DNA from: Progne subis subis
Lineage: Eukaryota; Chordata; Aves; Passeriformes; Hirundinidae
NCBI GenBank assembly: GCA_022316685.1
Contig: JAKJHU010000066.1
Location: 620,001-684,000, forward strand
DNA: 64,000 bases
Direction: 5' to 3'
The notes under the pieces were generated by a model. That model saw nothing but the letters and a program-made list of their open reading frames with translations, was not told the DNA's origin and searched no databases. Shown here one piece after another: positions 24,236 to 36,100 of the stretch. Each line of letters opens with the position of its first letter. Position 1 is the stretch's first letter. A program made the position numbers and the translations under genes.

Positions 24236-25213
24236 CATTACAGCTTCCTTCCAGGTTGTGTAGAGAAAATGCAACGCAACATTGCCACAGTGTTTATTCT
24301 GGTTTTTCAGCCCTTTCACCACTGTGATGGTGACTGCTCCAAAGGGCTGTTCCCCACCCATGAAGGGCTGTTTGGGAAAAAATTGGGCAAAAAATACTGT
24401 GGCCATTTTTCTGAAACAAACTGAGCAAATTAACTAATTTCCTCCCTGCATTAAAAGTTTCATGTGACATTTGCTGAACAGCTGTAGTGAGGTTGTGCTT
24501 TGGAGAACAGACCTCTTTTTCCACTGGGGCAAGACTGTTAAGTCTCTGGAAAGCTCTGCTGAGGGATGTAATACAGTTTGGCAGTTAAAATCTTTGGAGA
24601 CATTTCCCTTCACAGAATCCCTACTGCAGAGATCTTTTGAGGTCCATTACCCTTCAAGGTCAATGCTGTCTTTTTTAATTGAAAATTTTATTCCATGTTC
24701 AAAGATTCAACATTATATTCAAAATTTCCCCTGGTCCCATCAGCTGTAAAAAGTGTGACTCAACCAAGGGCAACCAAATGACAAAGGACATCAGGTTTTA
24801 AAGTCTTTCATGATTACATGGTTCTGAGTGACAGCTTATGACAGCCCTTCAAATGCCAGCAGCCCACTTGCCCCTGTCTATGCTCATCCCCCCTGGCAGT
24901 GGTGCATGGAGGAGATGTGAGACCTGCCAGTGACAGCAACACTCTCTCAGGGCTGCCATCAATGAGACACAGGAAAGAAACCAGTGCTTCCACTGAAAAC
25001 ACCACCATGCAGTCAAATCCTAAGAACTATCGTAGCAAAATTTCACATTTCCAGCACCCTGCTGAGGTCTGCAAACACCATGATGTGCAGAAGATGGGCA
25101 CTTCCTTTCTTCCACTCTTCTGAGCTCCTGTAGTTTGATTGGCACCTCCACAGGAATCAATGAATCATCTCAGGATTAGCAGGTGGATCCCACTCAAGTG
25201 GGCTCCTTGTCAT

Positions 25214-25423
25214 TTGAAAAAGGACCTGTGGAGGGTGGTGAAACACTGCCACAGATTGCCCAGACTGGTGGTGGATGTCCCATCCCTGGAAACACGAAAA
25301 GTTATGTAGGACAGGGCTCTGAGCAACCTGATGTAGTTAAAGCTGCCCCTACTTATCGCTGGAGGGCTGGACTGGGTGACCTTCAAGGTCCCTTCCAAGC
25401 CAAACTATTCCATGATTCTGTGA
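25214..25423 (+). mobile_element. CR1 LINE 3' fragment
   Basis: Plus-orientation CR1 tail: GAGGGTGGTGAAACACTGCC, then GATGTCCCATCCCTGGAAAC, GGGCTCTGAGCAACCTGATG, and the 3' end GACCTTCAAGGTCCCTTCC with CATGATTCTGTGA. It is 5'-truncated and diverged. Confidence 0.93.
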
Positions 25424-25716
25424 CAGAGGTTGGCACTTCAGCCTGTTTATCTTCATGGTTCTGCTTTAAATGGAAAGGCAAAGCTGAAGCTCAGCAGTGG
25501 TGACTTTTACCTGTGTCAGTCAACAGGCTGATATCACCACATCCCTGCAAACAATGTACTCACCAGTGAAAAAAACCAGAAATTTTTAAAAGTCATTAAA
25601 AAATGCACAGTATGTATTAAAAATCTCAAAAGCAAGGTTTTAAAAGAAGGTTTATTCACTGGTTTATTAACTTCCTTCTGTGGGATGTCAGTAAATCAGC
25701 CCACTCTTGCTCATTG

Positions 25717-25717
25717 T

Positions 25718-25751
<34 letters not shown>
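25717..25751. repeat. (TACA)n/(TA)n microsatellite
   Basis: TATACATACATACATA passes into an alternating AT run ending ATATATGTG. It is likely length-variable. Confidence 0.9.
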
Positions 25752-25755
<4 letters not shown>

Positions 25756-27717
25756 TTGTTGCATCAGTGTCGCTAGAGAACACAAAAGATACTCACAGAT
25801 CTGACTCCACAAAGATGAAGGCTGATGAACTTAGTACTTACAAAGACTACACTTATATAGGTTCTGAACAATGACCAGGGATTGGAGAACAAGGTTACCA
25901 CCTCTCCATCCCACTGGCCAGGCTAGAAGTCAATCAGTTGACTCTCATCAGAAGGGAATGTGAAAAAACATGATTGTTTATAGTACTAACCGTGAGAACT
26001 CAGCTACAGAGCTGTAAACATCTCACGAAAGCCCACATAATATGGCAACACATTAGTCTTTTTCGCTTTGTTTCTAGGAAAGAGAAAAGTAAGCTCTGTA
26101 GACAAACCACTGCTCAAAATACATTTTCCAGTATTTGAAGGCTGGAACAATGTATTTCCTAACTGCTGTCTTATTCCTCCATCTCTCCATAAAATAAGTG
26201 GATAGCTAAAATCTGGAGGAGATTCCTCACCTGACAACAATTTAAAACTAGGTCGTGTTTCACACTAATAGGTTTGGTTTATTTTCCTTCTGACTTGTTT
26301 CCAAATGGAAACCAACCTCAATGTCCTGCCAGCATGAACTAGGAAGAACAGACCTAAAAATAATGAAAACTGATGCAGCTGAAAATGGACACTGTAAATT
26401 ACACAATGTATAGTAAATAATTTTCAAATATAAAGTGAATGCAGCACTGAGAATTGTCCTAGATAATGAAAAGGAGCAAAGGAAAGTGCAATAAAGTCTC
26501 TATCAGCTGGAGCTTAAACAGCCCAGATTTTGAGTGAAATACATTTCATAGAAATTTGGGGTGGTGTGTATATTCCTTTTTCTGAGACTGACTTGTTTTC
26601 CACTTGCTTTCTCACAAGTAAGTTTGCAGGCAGATGTCATCGTAGAAATAGCCAGTGTAAAGATAGTATTGACTAATACATGTCTCCGTGCAGAAAGAGC
26701 TTTGAAGATCCTTATATCCCCTGCATCTCGCATAAATTCAACTTATTTTTTTCAGCTTATCTGTAGAATTTACAACATTGAGCCATCCCTCAGTCCTAGA
26801 GAAATACAACCCTGGAAAATTTATTTTGAATCTAAAAAAAAGGAAAAATGCTGTCAACTGGTCAAGACATATTGTTGCCATATTGTTGCCAATATCAACT
26901 TGCCAAGCAGTTTGTAGAAACAATAAATTGGGAGCTAAATATTAAAACCAAACAGACCAACTTAATTCTACATTATATAGGTATCTTGCTTTATCAAACT
27001 GTCACAACAACTATATATACATTTAAAATGTCATTGTTATGCTCTCCAACTTTTGAGTATCAAGAAAGTTGCAGTGAATTGACAAAGAAAGCTTCAGAAT
27101 TCTAATTGCTTATAATGAAGAAATACAATTCTTAAGAAATGTGCAAGTAACTCAAGTACAATGAAAAACCCATTTTATTCTATATGCACTATTTTAGAAT
27201 ATACAATTTCTATAAATAGCAGGAAATACACATTGGATTTGAAATATATGTTGGAGTTATCAAGGATAATTCACTTAAACACTCTGTGGCCATGAAAAAT
27301 CAAGCAGAAGGTTTAGGAGAGAAATGAAGGCCAAACAGAAAATAATTTGTCCTCCTAAACATTCATGGAACACTCTTCACTTTCAGTACTTCTGACAAAG
27401 TTCATCTCAACAAATCTTGCAACGAATCTAGGCAATAAGCTCCTGCATGAGAACAACCACACTCCTCTCCTCCAGCCAGCACAAGGAAGGGAGCATGTCC
27501 AGGGTGTGAGGAGCAGAAATGTCCATTTCTGTGTTCATTTGGACAATTCCTGCCTTGATGGTCCTCATGGAAAGAGTCCTCAAGATGCTTTGGCCAAAAG
27601 CCTGATCAAACCTGGGGAGGTACAGAGAAGAAAAGCAAGCAGGACCAGAGAGCTTCTCTGTGAACAGAGAGAACGTGTTTTACAAAGAAAAGAGATGGCA
27701 AAGGAAAACACTTTACA

Positions 27718-27824
27718 GAATCATAGATACATAGAAACATGGAATTATTTAGGCTGGAAAAGATGTCTGAGATCACTGAGTCCGACTGTTAACCCAGCAC
27801 TGCCAAGTCCGCCACTAAACCATT
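27718..27824 (-). mobile_element. CR1 3' fragment
   Basis: GAATCATAGATACATAGAAA, TTAGGCTGGAAAAGATGTCT, GATCACTGAGTCCGACTGTT and AACCCAGCACTGCCAAGTCC with CCACTAAACC form the reverse complement of a CR1 tail, of the type seen in plus orientation at 54634-54840. The repeated ATAGA(T/A)ACAT motifs are the terminal short repeats. Confidence 0.85.
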
Positions 27825-28118
27825 CCTGAGAAGGATGGAGCATGGACAAGGGAAATACAATGAATTATTTCACACCACAGATGAGAAATGGAGGACCTAA
27901 CAGAATTAGCAGGTGGTGGATTTAAGACAAAAGCCTTTGTCATCTGAAAAGCCATCCTGAAAGAGATGAATCTTTGGTATGACCCAATAAAACTGCATTC
28001 ATGTTCTTATGGTTGTGCTCATCACATTAATTACTGAATTATTCACTCAGCTCTGGTCTGAATGTGCATACCTACATTGAGGGAGTCTTTTGATTCATTC
28101 ACTTAAAATCAAATATGA

Positions 28119-28215
28119 CAGATTCATAGATTTTAAAGCCATTATGATCATCTAATGTGACCCCAGACAAAACAAAGACAGTACAATTTTTTGCCTCTGA
28201 TCCATTGCTCCTGTC
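28119..28215 (-). mobile_element. Old CR1-like fragment
   Basis: CAGATTCATAGATTTTAAAG, GCCATTATGATCATCTAATG and TGACCCCAGACAAAACAAAG match the same old CR1-type tail as 23738-23840 (AGATTCATAGATTTTAAGGCC...ATTATGATCATCTAGTCTGACC). It is ancient and approximate in extent. Confidence 0.65.
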
Positions 28216-29371
28216 TGGACAAAAGACAATCATTTAGCAGTGTATACAGGCTTGACTTAGAAGATAACACTAATCCTTCATCTGCTTTGTCCAGTAGTTA
28301 ATTACACACACTGACTAATTACACTGATTTTTTTTCCAATGATAATTTCCAATGTTCTGTCACTGGAACCCTTTCAATATTGCCTGTGGACTCTTTAGTT
28401 GTATTAGAGAAACTTTATTTAGGTTTTGGTAACCTCATTGGTTTTGCTTCTATCTGAAGTTTCTCTCTGAAAAAGTTGTATTCAGCAGCCACCTAAGAAA
28501 GAATCCATTGAGAAGAGCTAACTAGAAGCTGAGTGATTCTCATTTCCAGTTCCCCATTCAGAATGTTAAATTACCATGTTAAGTATCTTCACTTACATAT
28601 GTATCAATAATGAGTGAGCTGTTCCTGGACAAGATATTGACCAGTACTATGTACCTGTATTTCAGACCTGAATCAAATAAAACCTAAACAGAATATACAG
28701 CTTCCAATTACTCACTTCTCAATGCCATTTAATCACTCTACTTCATCTTGTGAGTTTATCTCACTGCTGTTCAATCAAGATATTCTTGTTTTCCACAGTG
28801 AAGAGTGAATTTCTGCAATTCTGAGTGGTGTAGAGACACATCAATCGAAGTTCTTACAGCTTGAATGCAATCTCAGATAAATAAAACTTATGTGACTGCT
28901 AAGAGCAATACTATATATTTAGCCAGTAAATTCAGTTTCAAGAGGGCACTTTGTAATGTCACTGAAAGAACAGGAGAAACAGGTATTGAATTTGGTAATC
29001 TAAGGACTGTACATAAATTGATTAATCTCCTGCCCAGTCACCTCTAAAGGGGGACAGTGGGCACAGGCCATGGTGAGTGAGGATGAGCCACACACTGAGC
29101 CAGATCAAACCTGTCAAAAGCAGTTTATGGCAAGCACACTGATCTAAATCCCACTGCAAGCCATGATTGCTGAGCTCTCCTTGATGTGTCTCACCTGAGG
29201 CTTTCACCTCCGTATGAACCCCAATTTTTCACATCACCCACTCCTTCCCAGCTTCCTCTGTGCACGAAGCCTCTGAGTGGGTTCAGGATGCTGTTTGTGT
29301 GTGGCTGACAGGCCAGGAACAGCACAGGCTACTAAAGCTGTGTTCATTAGCAGATGGCCAGCTGCCCTCTC

Positions 29372-29790
29372 CTGTAGATATTGGGGTCGGCATTTTCCAC
29401 GCTGGAGCCAATCTGTAGATATGGCTCCGCTGCACTCCAGGATGGTATGGATAGATGTAGATGAGAGATCTCATAAGTCAGGTTTTAGAAGATGAGGTTT
29501 ATTATAAAGGATATGAGGCCTTGCTTAGAGTTGCCAGGTGCAACTCGTGGCAAGGCCAAGGGAGTGGGGGAAGGGAGATGAAGGGAGAGGAAATTCCAGG
29601 AGGAAAATCCTCGGGGAAGGGTGTCAGGCAAAGAGGAGCAGCCAAGCTCTCAGCCCCCTGATAAGGGGGCCTCAAGGTGGGCTGGAAGAAGACTTGGGCC
29701 AATGGGGTTACAGATACCTGATCCTTCAGGGGAGGGTTACAGGTGTGGGATGAACCATACATTGGGGTGAGACTGAACATCCCATTTGAC
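29372..29790 (-). mobile_element. Probable solo LTR remnant (endogenous retrovirus-like), boundaries uncertain
   Basis: Read on the minus strand, the block has an LTR-like layout: a start region TGTTCAGTCTCACCCC, a CCAAT-type box (CCCATTGGCCC), a TATA-like/hairpin segment (CCCCCTTATCAGGGGGCTGA), a pyrimidine-rich leader, an AATAAA polyadenylation signal at 29499-29504, and a short tail with a duplicated ATATCTACAG (29372-29381 and 29413-29422). No gag, pol or env sequence was seen beside it, so it would be a solo LTR. The assignment rests on layout and impression, not on a matched family. Target-site duplications were not found. Confidence 0.45.
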
Positions 29791-30149
29791 CTCTGGGTCT
29801 ATCTGCAGGTAACCTTCAGCTGGCTATATAATTGTTTTCCAGACATTCTGTAACTAGGACATCTCAGACATCAAAACTTGCTTTCAATTCTATCTCACTT
29901 ATAGGTTTCATATTCTCAGAATCTAAGCAGTCATATTTATAAGGCTTTCTAGTTTCATCCTCCCCAACACTCTCCCATTAACAACAGCTAATTTCCAAGC
30001 TGGACCCTTTGCACAGATAAGGCACAGCAGGGACCAGCAGGACCCGCTGATTTATTGTGGTTTGGCTGGAGGGTGGGCAGCGCAGATATTCTCTCACGGC
30101 CTTGAGGGAAGATTTATGAGGTACAAAAGAGGCAGTTTCTTTAAAAGAA

Positions 30150-30177
30150 TTAAAAAAAAAAAAAAAATAAAAAAGGC
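30150..30177. repeat. Poly-A tract
   Basis: An A-run broken by a single T follows AAAAGAATT. The sequence before it shows no recognisable retrotransposon. Confidence 0.85.
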
Positions 30178-33100
30178 ATCTGGTCCTAATTCTCGATACT
30201 CTCAGAAAACCCCTCAGAATTCAGGCATGTGAAACATGATGGCTCATGTGATTCCTGCTCTTCAACTACCATGGCATGAGCTCCTCAAGGAAATGCTGTC
30301 CATGGCATCCCCAGGAGAGATGGGAGGAAGGAGGCACCACCAGCAGCAAATGAAAACACAGGCAAACCTGGCCAGCAGAAAGGACAGCCTCCAAAAATGC
30401 TGGGAAATAATGAGGGAAAGCAGCTGGGCAGGGAGAGGGCAGAAGGGGAGATCCTGCCAACACCCTGTGCTTGCTCAGTCCGTGTTGGCTGCCTGGCACT
30501 AAAACCAGGTACAGCCACAGATTTACTGCTTTTATTCTGTGCAATAGCTGAATTTACTGCCTTATTTAGAAGGAAATAAACCCCAGCCTTCCAGGAAGGC
30601 AAGCATTTGTTAAAAGATCTAGTAGGAGTAAAGCTCACAGAAGAGAAAGTTTCCAGAATGTCCTACGTAACACAAATGTGCCCCAGGGTTTATTTTAATA
30701 ATTCTTCAATTATTGCCTTGCTGGTGTCTGTTTTAGTCCAGGCCATGGAGATGTTTCTAATGGAAATCATCAATTCATCACAGAGACAATTTCCAAGAAT
30801 ATAATCACAGATATGAAAACAGACACATGCTCATGCTAATAATGAGGACTACAGAAAAAGTGGGAAGATTTAATGATTCTGTTATTTTTAATGGCAGCTA
30901 TTTGCTCCTGTGTCTTAACAAATCAGGCTGGACAACTGCCAGGCATTCTGGTTTTTACTGGGACTGCCCCTTGGCCTGGGGAGAGACTTTAAATATCCAT
31001 TTATCCATTATTGCTCCAAGGCTGCCATCTATTCTAACACTTTACATTTTCCTTGACACAGAAAATGCAAGGCTCCAGCTATTTCTTCGTTAATCAGCCC
31101 AAGTAGCTCCACAGTAATTTTATTTTCAAGACAGAAGAGTGAATCGATGCCAAGAAGCCAACCCTCTCAGGTCATTCTCAATATTTTAGGAGTTTGTGTT
31201 ACAATTGCCTTGTCTATTTCTGTAATAATTTTTAATGGATGGATTAGTGACAAGCTGTAAAAGCTTATGTTTGCAAAAAGAAAACCCATGATTGATACAA
31301 CAAATAATCACAGTTAGCTGGGAAAATGCAGAAAAGCTTAACCAGACTGTCTCACATGCAGAAATCTGTGGGAGCTACGTCCAGCACCAAAAGCCTAAAA
31401 CAGCATTGTTAAAAGACTCTTCCCTGTCCTACAGCAAACAGCTGGATCATCTGCTGGGGCAGGGTACAGTGACACTCCTGCCCATCCCACACAACAGGGA
31501 TCCTAAAAATCCCTCTCCCAGGAGTGGCCCCCCAAAGGCAGCTCCTGGAAAGCCCCACCCCAAGGCAGAGTGGCCAAAAAGTAAAGACATGGACCTCATT
31601 CCCCTGAAGTTCCCCTCCAAAGCATCCAACAGGATTATCCCAAAGCCCCAAAGAAACCTTTGGCCTCCTGTTAGCCACGCTCTGTGCAAATTTCTTCCTT
31701 TAGCCCTACCCCCTGGGGATGGTAAAGGATATAATTTTGCCATGTTTCACATTTCATACTTAAACTGACCTGTAAAATCCCATTCCTGAGCAAGCCCCAA
31801 GCAAGAGCAGAAATACAAGCTGTAAAACTGCATCAGCTCCAGGCTACAGCCATGGAAGTGCTTCTCCCAGCCCAGCCTTGCTGCTGCTGGCGAGGCCCAG
31901 GGCAGGACATGGCTCCAGGAGGGAGCTTTCTGCCAGGCACGCTGCCCACAGATGAGCTACGTGCCAGCACAAGTGGTTTGGAGCCTTATCCCACTTCTGG
32001 AGGGTCCAAAGGGTCGAGCTGAGCTTCTCTGAACTGCCACCCCAACAGCTCAGTACATCCCACAGGGAATCCTTGGCATTAACATTTAATTGCTGTCTAC
32101 TCAATTTGGTCAGTACAGGATCTGTAAAGATCCTGGGCATTCCTGCTGACAAAACTACATGACCTCATAATTTCATGGATTCAGCAGTGACTTTAAAAAA
32201 ATAAGTTTGTAATCTTCCTTTTCCATTTCACAGGGATACTCCTAAGCCCTGGAGTACCCCAATATCTCCAATCCTGGCTTCTAAGCATCGGTTGTGTATG
32301 TTAAAAATACAGAAATGGGAAAAATAAAATCAAAACCTCCTTGTCCACCCCAAACTGACCAAGTCTAAAAGTAATCTAGCAAATATAACCCAGTGATGTG
32401 TGATTTATACATTAAGAACATTAGGAAGCCAATAAAATGGATGGACACAGGGTTTGTTTTTCCCCCTAACATGGTAATCAAAGCACATTGCAAAAACTCA
32501 TGGAAAAAAATGAAATGCAGACTTTGGCTACAGGGCTCATGAGCCCCGCACAGCAATCCCGAGTGTCTAGATTTTGGCAATAGCATCTGAAAAATGATGC
32601 CCAATGCACTTAGCTGAAGAATAACAATATTTTAAGTTTTAAAAGAAGAATCTATGCCCTGTATATGCATATAACCCATGAGAGAGCTTTTTTTATGGTC
32701 CTTACCTTTGTCAAGCTGTTGCCTCCCACCACCTTGGAGCCTGCACACTCATGCACAAGTATTAGAATAAAATTATCAGTGCAACTGCTTTTGTGCATGA
32801 GAGAGACTCAAAGGTTGAAAACAGAAAAATATTTTAAAAGTCAGTGCTCTCAGTCCAGGCATTGCCAAGCAGGCACTGTCCCACCCTAAGCCAATGCATT
32901 CAAGTCAGGGAGCTGTTGCTCTCCTGGTCCAAAGGAAGAGACCAAAACAAAGTGCTGAGAGAGTAAATATCCACACAACACGCTGTGACTTCTCTGCTAT
33001 CAGAATCTTTGGTTGCCTGCGTTCCAAGCAAAGTTTCCCTAACACCACACATGGCAAAGAAATTACTGTTACTGCAGTATTTACATCTGATACTCACAAT

Positions 33101-36100
33101 ATGAGAGCTGCCACACAACCCCACAATTCCCCCCAGAATTCTGCCAGTGGATGGGAGGTGTGAGATATTCAGGATCACTGCACTCCTGTACAAACACGAA
33201 GGCATGGCCAAGACAAGAGCTTCACCCTGGGGATCTGCCTTTAACCTTTGCTCTGCCACACATTTCCTCTGCAACCCTGGGCAAGCCAGTGAAGCATGAC
33301 TCTAAAAAGGGACTTAGGTCCCCAGAGAGGGAATTAAGGTTTGGATAAACCAGGTGCTGCTGCTGCTGCCAGGTCAAGGTGTGACAGCTGTGAGCAGCAA
33401 AGTTCCCAGGACTTGGGGCACGAGCTTTTCCCCCTGTTCCAGATGTAAGAGAGAGAGAAGAGAGGAATCAAGTCAACAGGTCCAACTTTTGGAAAGCGCC
33501 CTAAACCACAGGATGTTTTCCATACTTCCTTCTGAAAATATTCCACCTCTCAGAAAACGACTCAAGACTCCCTCAGCACCTTGACACTTCCTCAGCACTG
33601 TGACTGCTGTATTGATGCCAATGTCATGGAACAGTACAGGGCCCATTACAGTGAATGTCAGTTGTTCCCTTAACCTTTGTAGGGAGACAGATTAATCCCT
33701 TTAAGAAATATGCTCATCCTGTCATGTTTTTATGAGATGATAATCTTAGTCCACGTCTTTCATAACTAAAGGAAAAGTCACCATGCTGACTTTGGCCTTG
33801 CAGCCAGAGTGTGCCTGCCCCTCCAGCAGGAAAACCAGGTGTATTCATGCAATGGAAGAAGTCGTTCACTCTCATCATGTGCTACAAACCAGTATGGAAA
33901 ACAGATTTCACACTGATGATTTATAAAGTGCTTTAGGCAGCCCTTAAATGATGAGCTATTGCCAGGTATGAACATCCAAAGCCACTGATGAAAACACTCT
34001 GCTGCCCTTGCTGTGTTATTTCTGCTGCTCTGCTTGCAAGAGCTCAGCTCCCCGGTCCAGGTCCTCAGCCCAGTGCCAGAATTGACCCATCTCATTGCCA
34101 CAGATGTCTGTTTTCTATTTGGCCTGTGGTATTCCCTGAGCAATATTAAAATGTCATCAATTCAGTTTAATAGGCCAAGTAAAGGCCTTAGTCAACCACT
34201 TAATAGCTAAGTAAAACATAAGGCAAATACATATCAGTCCAGGGACTGCATTAAAAGTTTAAGGGTTCAATTAAGAGGAATCTTGCTGGTTTGTTCTCAG
34301 GAGGTTAGGAAAACAGAAATGCCAAATGTTTCCCCTGTTGCAGCTGTTAAGCACCAGGCTGGAAACCCCTTGTTAAAGTGCTTTTTGTTACAGTGTTATT
34401 CCAGTACATTAAAAACACCTCTGTATAATACTCCATTAAAATAAACTATTTATTGCAAAAATGGAGCTGATATTTTTTATGATTTGGGGGGAGGCTTATA
34501 ATTGTTTTTATTGTTGTTGTGCTCCAAGGTCCTGCCTTAAGCAGCACCTGAATCCAGAAGTACCCAACCCTCCCACAAGGCAATGCCCAATAGCCCAGTG
34601 CTCCCAAGGCTGAAAGTCTGACACAAAACCAGCTGAACTTGAGTTTCAGAGCTGCCCAAAGCCCTATTTGAAGATGCAGAACCAAGCTGCATTATTACAA
34701 TTTTTTCTATGTTTCAGCATCCTTAAGGACACGGTCACCCAGGAGAAAGAACATGTTAATTAATAAGTGTTTTCAGATACAAGCAGACACTGACAATATA
34801 ATGGATTAACAATATTGCTGTAGAATAACAACCACATCCCAAAACACCTGAGCTTGCAAGAGCAGACATCCCTTGGGTCGAGTACCAGACACTTCAGGTT
34901 CTGAGCCTCAAACAGTCTGACGTGTTCATCACACAACCATGCTGTGCACGTCCACACAGACACCACCAAAACCTGGCCCAGCAGAGAAAATTGCACTGCT
35001 GCTGCAATGAGGATGTCTCTGCAGCGTTAGACCCATCCTGGGACCTACAGGTTTCTGCACTGCACCTCTTGGCCACCCTGAGACCAAGACCCTCCAAAAA
35101 GATCAGGCTGAAATGCCATGCAGAGACTGCAAAATTAAGCAGCAGCTCCTCAGCGGAGCAGTGAGATCACAAGACTGGGCTTGCTCCAGACACAGACAGC
35201 ACAACAATAGTCACAATTTCTGCTGCCGTCGTTATTTATAGGCACAAAAATGTAGATCATTTAGAAACTCAGAGTGAGCTGCCAAGCTAGAGACAGCAGC
35301 TGAACCCACTGCTGAACAGTCAGCCGTGGTTCAGGATATTCCCTCCTGCAGCAGCAGATGCAAACGCTGCAGGGCAGCAGCTCTGGGGCGGGATGCTGCA
35401 GCTCTGCTGGCACCTGCTCCACGCTGGCACATGAGCCACCAACCAAGGCAGGATGGTAAATTTCAATATCCATGCTGAAAAAAGCAGGGAGATGCTGAGC
35501 TTTGAATCCCTGCAGTCGACTGGCATTTTATCCCCTGACTAAAAAAGAGCTTTGATTTTGGCCCTAAGCTCCTCAAACAACAGATGGGACATGGCATAAA
35601 GATGTAGTCCAACAAATACTCTGTGAAGAACCCCAGCTGCAGGGAAAGACAAATACAACCACCTAGAAAAAATAGATATAATTTTAGCAGATCCCAATAC
35701 AGTGAGTGGGGTGTTACAGACTTGCCAGGTCTCCTCTGTGCCATGCTGCTCTGCCCTGTCACTCTGATGAAGGTTTCCACTCCTGGTTTGGGGTACTGAT
35801 GATGGTCAGAGCTTATCCCTGCTTCTGTACTGCGCTCCACCTCTCTCCATAGCTCACTGATTTGGGGAGGTCATCTTGTCCCTCTGCCCTCATCGCCTCA
35901 CTTGGGAATTACCCACCCCACATCCCGCAGTGCTGGGGGGTTCAGACCACAAGCTCATAGTGAACACAACACTGAAACTGAAAATTGGGAAGAATTAACT
36001 TATTTTTTGTTTATTTTCTGTAATTTGGTACAACTAAATCCAAACATTAAAACTATTTTCAAACAATAGTCATACTGGGACTAGATCACAGGGCACAGTG

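Noticed and set aside
29499..29504. AATAAA as the CAMK1D polyadenylation site
   Set aside because: It lies in the intron between exons A and B, upstream of three further coding exons, and belongs to the LTR-like block.
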